From Opitutaceae bacterium (GTDB lineage Bacteria > Verrucomicrobiota > Verrucomicrobiia > Opitutales > Opitutaceae), in assembly GCA_028691845.1 (NCBI GenBank), contig JAQUYL010000003.1, forward strand, positions 1 to 64,000: a stretch of DNA of 64,000 bases, given 5' to 3'. Positions 57,775 to 64,000 of the stretch are shown in pieces (the stretch's first letter is position 1; every line of letters begins with the position of its first letter). The notes beneath the pieces were generated by a model. That model searched no databases, was not told the DNA's origin, and saw only the letters and a list, made by a program, of their open reading frames with translations. The translations under genes and the position numbers were made by a program.

Positions 57775-58102
57775 AGTGCGGGCGAACCAACGCGCGAGCG
57801 CCCCGGTTGGCAACGCGGAAATGCCCCCCTCCCGGCCGCGGCCGGCCTTGGGCGGGGACGCCCCTGGCGGCAAGACCGCGGCGACACGCCTCGCGGGACC
57901 GCCCGCTGGGTGCATTGCGGTTGCCGATCCCGGGGTGAAAGGTTCGCCAGCGGCGCACTTCATCCATCCGCCAATTCCAGCCGCCGGGATGGCGCCGCAC
58001 TGGCCGCGGCCGGCCCGGACGAGTGCGACAGACGGGGGGATGCGCCCCTGCCGCCCCACTTCCGATTTGCCCATCCCGGTCCCGCCTGCATCGTAGCGCT
58101 CG
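57775..58102. other. Divergent gap between argH and a secreted protein gene
   Basis: About 330 nt of very GC-rich DNA. Long open frames run through it on both strands only because stop codons are rare at this composition. I see no gene, hairpin or clear promoter. Confidence 0.4.
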
Positions 58103-58561
58103 ATGTGCCGGCGTGTCATTCTCCTGCTCCCTGCGCTTTGCGCCCTGGCGGCCGCCCTGCGGGCGGAGGGGCCGATCGATCCGCGCTGGCAGCGCGTGAC
58201 GGTGGAGCCGATGAAGACGTCGATCTACCTCGGCAGCGTGCGGCTGACGACCGGCGTCTTCGAGCACAACGGCGGCAACCTCACCACGACCTATGCGGCC
58301 GAGGTTTTCCCTTTCTTCTTTTTCGACGAAGTTGGGCGCATCACCGTGACGATGCCGGAGGACGAGCTTCGCCGGGTGACCCGCGGCGAGGTCAGGCCCT
58401 TCACCGGCGAAGCCGTGAATAGCCAAGGGGGAAAGCGGCATGTCGAAGGCCGGGCCGAACCAATCGACGCCACGCACGGTAAAATCAAGGTGCGCGTCTT
58501 CGTCTCGAAGCACATTGAGCTGATCTTCAACGGCACCTACCGGTTCACCGGACTTCCATAG
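58103..58561 (+). CDS. Secreted hypothetical protein
   Basis: A 152-residue protein with a signal peptide ([19 protein letters not shown], cleavage near residue 21). The mature part has an alternating strand pattern ([55 protein letters not shown]) that suggests a compact beta-barrel or sandwich. No catalytic motif or known family is evident. A terminator overlaps its end, so it is a single-gene unit, divergent from argH. Confidence 0.7.
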   Translation: MCRRVILLLPALCALAAALRAEGPIDPRWQRVTVEPMKTSIYLGSVRLTTGVFEHNGGNLTTTYAAEVFPFFFFDEVGRITVTMPEDELRRVTRGEVRPFTGEAVNSQGGKRHVEGRAEPIDATHGKIKVRVFVSKHIELIFNGTYRFTGLP

Positions 58562-58574
58562 GTCCGTTTTTTTT
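58549..58574 (+). terminator. Rho-independent terminator
   Basis: CGGAC (58549-58553) pairs with GTCCG (58562-58566) around an 8-nt loop, followed by eight T residues (58567-58574). The stem is short but the T-run is long. It overlaps the stop codon of the secreted protein gene. Confidence 0.7.
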
Positions 58575-58700
58575 GCGCGCCCGACTGCCATAATCTACCC
58601 TTCCTTTCAATGGGCTTCGCCACGTCCTTGCTGTGAAGGATCTGATTGGCCGGCTGGTCGACAATCTCATCCTGTATCATCAAGTTCAGAAAGGGAAGAC

Positions 58701-59132
58701 ATGCCTGTTCCGCCGGAGTACCAGCGAGCCACGGATGATTTCTACGCGTTTCTGGTCGATGCGCGGGATATTGCGGGATTGGCCACCACCCACCAGACAT
58801 ACACGATGGTTCAAGGCGTGCTCCAAGCGTTCCGCCGCCGACTCAACGTCCGGCACGCTATAATTTTTGCCGGCGCGCTCCCGCCCGTGCTCCGCGCCAT
58901 CTTTGTGGCCGACTGGGACACGGATGAGCCCATACGCCCGTTCGAAGACCTGGCGACAATGACCAGGGAGGTGCGGGCACTCCGTCCCGAACACAATTTC
59001 GCGCCGGACACGGCGATTCGCGATGTGGCACAGGCTTTGCGGCGGCATGTTGATGGCAATACTTTCGAGTCCGTTCTCGCACGCCTCCCGCCGGAAGCCG
59101 CTATTTTCTGGGACGTGCCATCCGACCCCTAA
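58701..59132 (+). CDS. DUF2267 domain protein
   Basis: A 143-residue soluble helical protein of the DUF2267 type: TYTMVQGVLQAFRRRLNVRHAIIFAGALPPVLRAIFVADWD ordering, followed by a second helical half (DTAIRDVAQALRRH). Such proteins are widespread and uncharacterised, often near stress or universal stress genes. AGGGAAG lies just before the ATG. It converges on the OsmC gene with only 19 nt between the stops. Confidence 0.8.
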   Translation: MPVPPEYQRATDDFYAFLVDARDIAGLATTHQTYTMVQGVLQAFRRRLNVRHAIIFAGALPPVLRAIFVADWDTDEPIRPFEDLATMTREVRALRPEHNFAPDTAIRDVAQALRRHVDGNTFESVLARLPPEAAIFWDVPSDP

Positions 59133-59151
59133 GCGAGCCAAGCCAACCGCC

Positions 59152-59565
59152 TCACTCCTTCCAGTGGAATACCACCGGCTGCTCGATCGACGGATGCAGG
59201 CTTTGGTGCACGGGACAGCTGAGCGCGGCGGCTTCGAGAATTCCCTGCGGATCGACCGAGCGCGGCACCGGCAGCCAGATTTCCGTCCGCAGTCGCGCAA
59301 TGCGGCGCGGGGCGTCGGCCGACATCTCCTTCGTGACCTCGAAGCGAATGCCCTTGAGGTCGAGCTTGAGGCGGTTGCGCGCCGCGATGTTCATGACCGT
59401 GACCATGCACGAGGCCAAGGAGGCGGCGCAGAGATCGGTCGGCGAGAACGCCTCACCCTTGCCGTTGTTGTCGACCGGCGCGTCGGTCTCGATGGATTTG
59501 CCGGAGGGGCCGTGCGTCAGCCGGCAGTGCAGTTCACCTTGGTATTCGCCTGTGATTTTGACCAT
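59152..59565 (-). CDS. OsmC/Ohr-family peroxide-reducing protein
   Basis: A 137-residue OsmC-fold protein. It has the two reactive Cys: Cys53 in SLASCMVTVMNIAA and Cys117 in AAALSCPVHQSL, spaced as in OsmC enzymes that reduce organic hydroperoxides. The start KITGEYQGELHCRLTHG is typical. It probably acts in the cytoplasm. Another Cys at residue 46 may modulate the site. It is preceded upstream by the PIG-L gene in the same direction, 35 nt away. Confidence 0.92.
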   Translation of the reverse strand: MVKITGEYQGELHCRLTHGPSGKSIETDAPVDNNGKGEAFSPTDLCAASLASCMVTVMNIAARNRLKLDLKGIRFEVTKEMSADAPRRIARLRTEIWLPVPRSVDPQGILEAAALSCPVHQSLHPSIEQPVVFHWKE

Positions 59566-59600
59566 AAGAAAAGCGTGACAGAAATCCGGAACGCAGGAAG

Positions 59601-60452
59601 TCAGGCAGAGAATTTCCGCAGGCGAGCCGCCACGTCGTCGCGCAGACGGTCAATGAAGCGCAGGATGAACGGTTCGACCGGCAGCCGGTCGTCCTGCACG
59701 AGCGGCGTCAGGTCCATCGCCCACGTCAGCGCCGCGTGCCGGTCGATGGCGTGCGAGGCATGGAAGGTGGCGTTGGCCAGGCGGCGGCCCATCGTGGCCA
59801 GATCGTAGCGCTTGCCGCCGGTGATCTGCGACTGGAAGCAGCCGAGCAACTCCACCGCCAGATCCGGCTGGGCGGACACATCGAGCGGCCGCTTGTCGTC
59901 GTCGGGCAGCCAGTCGAGATCGCGCCAGCCCTCGCAGCCCAAAACCTTCTTCGGCCGCCGGTCGCGCGGCAGCTGGCGCAGGGCCTCCAAGCTGCGCAGG
60001 AAAACGGCCACATGCGTGTCATGCTTGTCAGCCGGATTGTGCAGATAAACAACCTGAGGCGAGCACTCCCTGAGGATTTCCGCCAGATCGCGCCGCACGG
60101 GCTCGCCGCTGGACGTCTTGACCACCGCGCTGGGGTGCGCGAGTTGGATCACAACCGAATACTGCCCTACCCGGGCGGCCTGCCGCTGCTCCTCCGCCCG
60201 CACCGCCTTCATCTGCTCGTCGCTCAGCGCCGCAAAAGCGCCGGCTCGCGGGCTGCCGGCGCCGTCCGTGACCACCACGCCGGTAAACCCCCGGTCATCG
60301 CGGCCATAGCACGCGGCAATGCCGTGGTAGGCCATGATCTCGATGTCATCCTGGTGCGCGGCAATGCACAGATGGGTCGTGCGTTTCAGCGTGACCGGAA
60401 GCGGCGCACCGTCGGGGGCAAAAATATCGGCGGCGGACTGGCTGAAGCTCAT
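59601..60452 (-). CDS. PIG-L-type deacetylase
   Basis: A 283-residue zinc-dependent N-deacetylase-like protein. The metal motif reads AAHQDDIE (AHPDDxE in most members, Gln replaces Pro here), and the distal metal His appears in HNPADKHDTHVAVFLRSLEAL. Members act on N-acetylglucosamine units in glycolipids, bacillithiol or antibiotics; the substrate here is unknown. The ATG at 60452 fits the motif spacing. Only 4 nt separate it from the stop of ymdB, so the two are probably co-transcribed. Confidence 0.88.
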   Translation of the reverse strand: MSFSQSAADIFAPDGAPLPVTLKRTTHLCIAAHQDDIEIMAYHGIAACYGRDDRGFTGVVVTDGAGSPRAGAFAALSDEQMKAVRAEEQRQAARVGQYSVVIQLAHPSAVVKTSSGEPVRRDLAEILRECSPQVVYLHNPADKHDTHVAVFLRSLEALRQLPRDRRPKKVLGCEGWRDLDWLPDDDKRPLDVSAQPDLAVELLGCFQSQITGGKRYDLATMGRRLANATFHASHAIDRHAALTWAMDLTPLVQDDRLPVEPFILRFIDRLRDDVAARLRKFSA

Positions 60453-60456
60453 CGGA

Positions 60457-61242
60457 TCAGGCGCCGCTCCGGGCGGAGAGGAGTTCAATCTTCGTGGCGC
60501 GCCGGGTAGCGGAATCGAATTCCACGAGCGCACCGGTAAGCCGCACGTCTCCGGTCGCGATCTCGAAGCGCCGCGGCATGCCGTCCAGAAAGCGCCCAAG
60601 CACAGGCGCAATCTCGCGGCCGAGCACAGAAGCATGCGGGCCGGTCATGCCGGCGTCGCAGAGAAATGCCGTGCCCTTGGGCAGCACGGCGGCATCGGCC
60701 GTCGCGACGTGCGTATGGGAGCCAAGCACGGCCAGGGCGCGACCGTCGAGATACCAACCCATGGCCTGCTTCTCCGAGGTTGCCTCCGCATGAATCTCGA
60801 CCAGCACCCCGTCGCACCGTCCGGAGAGTTTTTGCAGCAATGCATCCGAACCCAAAAAGGGACAGTCGGCTTTTGCCCCCATGAAATTGCGGCCGAGCAC
60901 GGTGAAGACCGCCAAGCGGAAGCCGTTCTTCTCGACGATGACGTGGTCGCGGCCCGGGCACGCCGCCGGCAGGTTGGCCGGACGGCAGACGCGGCCCAGT
61001 GCGCCGATCTCGTTTTCAAACCCTTTTTGGTCCCAGACATGATCGCCAAGGGTGATGACATCGACGCCCGCCTCGAGCAGCGTTCGGGCGATGGTTCCGG
61101 TGATCCCCGCGCCGGCCGCCGCATTTTCGGCGTTGGCCACCACGAAATCGAGGCCGTGATCGGCGCGCAATTTCGGCACAAGCGCGCAGACGATTTCACG
61201 TCCGGGTCGACCCACAATATCGCCGATAAACAGCAGCTTCAT
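60457..61242 (-). CDS. ymdB: YmdB-type metallophosphoesterase
   Basis: A 261-residue two-metal phosphoesterase of the TIGR00282/YmdB family. It shows [41 protein letters not shown] and [20 protein letters not shown], then [12 protein letters not shown]. In Bacillus YmdB is a cyclic-nucleotide phosphodiesterase linked to biofilm control, and many bacteria carry it near rny; no rny is seen here. It is the first gene of a short unit with the PIG-L gene. Confidence 0.93.
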   Translation of the reverse strand: MKLLFIGDIVGRPGREIVCALVPKLRADHGLDFVVANAENAAAGAGITGTIARTLLEAGVDVITLGDHVWDQKGFENEIGALGRVCRPANLPAACPGRDHVIVEKNGFRLAVFTVLGRNFMGAKADCPFLGSDALLQKLSGRCDGVLVEIHAEATSEKQAMGWYLDGRALAVLGSHTHVATADAAVLPKGTAFLCDAGMTGPHASVLGREIAPVLGRFLDGMPRRFEIATGDVRLTGALVEFDSATRRATKIELLSARSGA

Positions 61243-61347
61243 GATCGGGTGATGCTCAGCGCGAGATCGTCCCGCCCGGCCGGGGAGATCGGGCGGCTTG
61301 GTTTCGAGCCCCGTGCCGACGGGAATCCGCGCTGGGACAGAAAGGGC

Positions 61348-62532
61348 TCACGGGGCGAGGTAACTGGCGTTGCCGGAGGAGCCAAAGCTGGAGGGGCTGA
61401 GTGGCGTGGCCTTGCCGGACTCGGTATCGAGCAGGTGGAGTCGGCGCCCTGAAGATGTGCGGGCCGTGTAAACAAGGTGGCGTCCATCCGCCATCCAGCA
61501 GGGTTCGATGGCATCGTATGGTGCGCGTGAAACGATCCGACTGCTGCGGGTGGAAAAATCATAGACGGCAATCTGGAAGCCTCGTCCCACTCCGCAGGTG
61601 AACGCGATCTTGCTCGCATCCCACCGGCACCAGTCGGGCTCGGCGCAGTAGTTACTGATATTGGTCGCCAGCCGGCTCAGCGAACCGCCGCTCGCGGGCA
61701 GCAGGTAAAGCTGGGGACCGGGCTCGGACGTCAGGACCAGGCGAGAGCCATCGGGCGACCAGCAGGGGCCGGCTTCAACGCCGGATGAAAACGTGAGGCG
61801 GCGGATCTGGCGGCCTTGGGCGTTGCCGACATAGACTTCCGGGTTGCCTTCGCCGCTGAGCACCATGGCCGTACGCGAACCGTCCGGGCTGAAGCGCCCG
61901 CCACTGTTCGTGCCCTTGAAACTGACGAGCAGCGACAGGTTGTGGGAGCGCAAGTCGAGCACGTAAATGTCCGGGAAAAGCGGCCGGTAGGCCGTGAAGA
62001 TGATCCTGGTGCCATCGGGCGCCCAGTGCGGCGCGATGATCTGCTTGCTGTTGGACGGGTGCATCAGCACCTCCCCAAAGAACAGGTCCGAGGTGTAAAT
62101 CTCTGAACGACCGGAGCGGTTGCTCACACAGGCCAGCTTGCCCGCAAAGAAACCGCGCAGTCCGCTCGTCTTGGTCACGGCGATGTCGGCCGCGCGCAGG
62201 AGGGCGTTGCGCAGGCTGGTGCCCGTTGCGGTCTCGGTCGCGACAGGCGTTCCGGCGTTGCCCCGGGTAATCACCACGCGCACCTGGCTGGCGCCGACGG
62301 CGGTGAAATTGAGGGTGTAGCTGCCCCGGTCCGCAACGGGACGGTAACGCCCGTGGGCGTTGAAGGCGGTCAACGCCAGGCTTTGCAGTTCGGGCGTGGA
62401 ACCCACAATGCGGACGGGAATCGTCGTCCCATCGGCCTGAACGTTGATCGTGCCGATGTTGCGTGAATCCTGTGCGACCAGAGCGGCGGCTGACAGGGCT
62501 AAACCGGTCAGAAAATGGAGAATTTGACGCAT
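61348..62532 (-). CDS. tolB: TolB-like periplasmic beta-propeller protein
   Basis: A 394-residue exported protein with a signal peptide (cleavage near ALVAQ, residue 21), an N-terminal TolB domain with a strand-rich start, and a six-bladed propeller from about residue 130 (repeats such as HWAPDGTRIIFTAY, GGRFSPDGSRTAMVLSG, GPCWSPDGSRLVLTSE). TolB works with Pal and TolA in outer-membrane stability. No tolQ, tolR, tolA or pal genes lie beside it, so it is either a separated tolB or a paralogue. It is divergent from the Mrp gene. Confidence 0.88.
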   Translation of the reverse strand: MRQILHFLTGLALSAAALVAQDSRNIGTINVQADGTTIPVRIVGSTPELQSLALTAFNAHGRYRPVADRGSYTLNFTAVGASQVRVVITRGNAGTPVATETATGTSLRNALLRAADIAVTKTSGLRGFFAGKLACVSNRSGRSEIYTSDLFFGEVLMHPSNSKQIIAPHWAPDGTRIIFTAYRPLFPDIYVLDLRSHNLSLLVSFKGTNSGGRFSPDGSRTAMVLSGEGNPEVYVGNAQGRQIRRLTFSSGVEAGPCWSPDGSRLVLTSEPGPQLYLLPASGGSLSRLATNISNYCAEPDWCRWDASKIAFTCGVGRGFQIAVYDFSTRSSRIVSRAPYDAIEPCWMADGRHLVYTARTSSGRRLHLLDTESGKATPLSPSSFGSSGNASYLAP

Positions 62533-62649
62533 GGCGAAAAGTAGCTGAGCTATGAAGCGAAAGACGGGGCCGGATTTTGTTTTACTCCCGGCAGCACCTT
62601 CACAACGTCAAACCGAAATTTTTCCAAGCTCTTTTCCGTCGCCCGCACC

Positions 62650-63714
62650 GTGAACGCCGAAACCATCAAGAATGCCCTCAAGCAGGTGAAATATCCCGGC
62701 TTCAGCCGGGATATTGTGTCCTTCGGGCTCGTCCGCTCGGCCACGTTCGCCGACGGCACCGCCCAGGTCTCGCTCGCCCTTACAACTTCCGATCCGAATA
62801 TTCCCTCCCAACTCAAAAATGAGGTGGAGCGCTGCCTCCATGCCCTGCCCGGCGTAAAGACGGCTGTCGTCGACGTGTCGGTATCCGCAGCCAAGTCTCC
62901 GACCAAACCCGGCAGCAGCAATCTCGGCGGCGGCACGACGCCGGCGGGCATCGGCCGTTCCGTCGCCATCGCCAGCGGCAAGGGCGGCGTCGGAAAGACG
63001 ACTTTCGCCGTCAACCTCGCATGCGCCCTGGCGCAAGTGCTGGCAAAAAAGGGCCGCGAGGGACGGGTGGGCCTGATGGATGCCGACATTTATGGTCCGT
63101 CCGTTCCGCTCATGATGGGCATGTCGGGGCAGCCTGAAATCGACGGCGATTCGCTAATCCCGATGGAGCGCCACGGCGTCAAGGTCATCTCGATGGGGTT
63201 CCTAGTGGACGACGACACCCCTGTCATCTGGCGCGGCCCGATGATCATGAAAACCATCCAGCAGTTCGTGCAGAACGTCAAATGGGGCGAACTCGACGTG
63301 CTTCTGGTCGACCTGCCGCCCGGAACGGGAGATGCGCAGCTCTCGCTCGTTCAAACCCTGCCGCTTGATGGCGCGGTGCTGGTCACGACGCCCCAGACCG
63401 CGGCGACCAATGTCGCGCGCAAGGGCGGCTTGATGTTCCACAAGCTAAACGTGCCGCTCCTTGGGGTGGCTGAAAACATGAGCTGGCTGGAGAATGGGGA
63501 CGGCCAGCGTCTGCATGTCTTCGGCGAAGGCGGCGGCGCCAAGGCGGCTGAAGCGCTAGGCACAGTGCTGCTCGGGCAAGTGCCGCTCATCCCTGCGATT
63601 CGCGCCGGAGGCGACTCCGGGCAGCCGGTCACGATCAGCGATCCGGCGGGCAAGGCGGCCGGTGTTTTCCGAGAAATGGCCGGGGCGCTGCTGACTCGCC
63701 TCAAGCTCAGCTGA
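62650..63714 (+). CDS. mrp: Mrp/ApbC family iron-sulfur cluster carrier ATPase
   Basis: A 354-residue P-loop protein that assembles or transfers [4Fe-4S] clusters. It has an N-terminal MIP18/DUF59 domain (about 1-80), the deviant Walker A motif GKGGVGKTT, Walker-B-like DVLLVDLPPGTGD and the switch region. The C-terminal part reads ENMSWLENGDGQR where most members have a CxxC cluster motif (usually near this place), so no Cys pair is seen there. The start is GTG at 62650. It is divergent from the TolB-like gene. Confidence 0.94.
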   Translation: MNAETIKNALKQVKYPGFSRDIVSFGLVRSATFADGTAQVSLALTTSDPNIPSQLKNEVERCLHALPGVKTAVVDVSVSAAKSPTKPGSSNLGGGTTPAGIGRSVAIASGKGGVGKTTFAVNLACALAQVLAKKGREGRVGLMDADIYGPSVPLMMGMSGQPEIDGDSLIPMERHGVKVISMGFLVDDDTPVIWRGPMIMKTIQQFVQNVKWGELDVLLVDLPPGTGDAQLSLVQTLPLDGAVLVTTPQTAATNVARKGGLMFHKLNVPLLGVAENMSWLENGDGQRLHVFGEGGGAKAAEALGTVLLGQVPLIPAIRAGGDSGQPVTISDPAGKAAGVFREMAGALLTRLKLS

Positions 63715-63723
63715 CCACCTCTG

Positions 63724-63753
63724 TTGACAGGATGCACGGACACCCTCTAGGCT
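63724..63753 (+). promoter_or_regulatory. Candidate sigma70-type promoter
   Basis: TTGACA (63724-63729) and TAGGCT (63748-63753) are 18 bp apart, 97 bp before the ATG of the last gene. The -35 is perfect, the -10 is weak. Sigma-factor preferences of this lineage are not known, so this is a guess. Confidence 0.3.
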
Positions 63754-63849
63754 GAAACTGATGACAATGATGCCAGGCCAGCCCATGATATCCAGTGCGT
63801 CTGGCACCTTTGGATTAAGATAACAACTTATGACATCACCGTTGCGGCT

Positions 63850-64000
63850 ATGACGTCTCCGACCAAGGAATCCTCCGGCGATCGCGACTTCGTCAAACGG
63901 TCGAGCCTTTACCAGGAATTCCTGGCCGAGAGGGAGGAAATTCTGAAGCACAAGTGGCTGGAGTCAGAACGTCTGGGGTACGACATCGGTTTTGAGCGCG
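63850..64000 (+). CDS. Partial gene for a conserved hypothetical protein
   Basis: The open frame starts with ATG at 63850 and is cut by the window edge after 50 residues. It reads a charged N-terminus (SPTKESSGDRDFVKRS) and then LYQEFLAEREEILKHKWLES followed by ERLGYDIGFER. The latter part resembles short conserved proteins often seen in proteobacteria and verrucomicrobia, function unknown. The C-terminal remainder lies outside. Confidence 0.7.
   Translation, partial: MTSPTKESSGDRDFVKRSSLYQEFLAEREEILKHKWLESERLGYDIGFER

Noticed and set aside
57775..58119. N-terminal extension of argH
   Set aside because: The extra 115 residues are Gly/Ala/Pro-rich and unlike the family; they reflect the GC-rich composition.

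Overview
The window is GC-rich chromosomal DNA from a Gram-negative, free-living heterotroph. My best placement is Verrucomicrobiota, probably the Opitutae/Opitutaceae. This rests on an intact PEP-CTERM protein gene and a probable remnant of a second one, outer-membrane-type genes (Wza-like export lipoprotein, YdbH/YnbE/YdbL, TolB, a broken alginate-export porin), a HemB with Asp instead of Cys metal ligands, and general resemblance of the proteins to that group. No database search was run, so this is inference. Most of the window is core metabolism and information processing in short operons. No phage, transposase, CRISPR array, rRNA or tRNA was seen.

Layout. 1-7 kb: a secreted hypothetical protein, a UspA protein, decayed DNA with a PEP-CTERM-like remnant, a half-size EamA transporter, an orphan PstS-like binding protein and two membrane proteins. 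7-14 kb: cysE, the overlapping pyrK-pyrD pair, a protein with a very acidic tail, a Wza-like export lipoprotein and an amino-acid permease. 14-20 kb: hemB, cysS, thrS and a DadA-like oxidase, with copies of a 17-bp palindrome in the convergent gaps. 20-23 kb: a nitrogen cluster in which amtB sits between two nearly identical PII genes. 23-33 kb: aspS, gpmI, about 1 kb of decayed DNA, an LEA-type lipoprotein, hemH, a large hybrid histidine kinase and ruvC. 33-35 kb: a broken alginate-export gene and a PEP-CTERM gene bracketed by 58-bp repeats.

35-40 kb holds an aromatic amino-acid catabolic operon on the minus strand (hisC-like aminotransferase, iorA, iorB, paaK, then an ACT-domain protein). 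Its predicted route is aromatic amino acid to arylpyruvate to aryl-acetyl-CoA, with PaaK activating free aryl-acetate. 40-48 kb: recF overlapping a TSUP exporter, gmhA, a cyclophilin, ald, folA, a DUF2892 protein, a gamma-carbonic anhydrase and a nucleoside permease pseudogene with three lesions. 48-54 kb: the ydbH-ynbE-ydbL envelope lipid-transport operon, glgP and mutL. 54-64 kb: an MFS transporter, argH, small conserved proteins, OsmC, a PIG-L deacetylase with ymdB, a TolB-like protein, an Mrp/ApbC ATPase and the start of one more gene cut by the window edge.

The features least explained by ordinary annotation are the family of short palindromes (GTCA-N9-TGAC, TAATA-rich centre) at 14.0-20.6 kb, a paired site there whose spacer is inverted between copies, the 58-bp repeats around the PEP-CTERM gene, a ThrRS that lacks its TGS domain but carries an extra block in its catalytic core, and a cluster of decayed genes.
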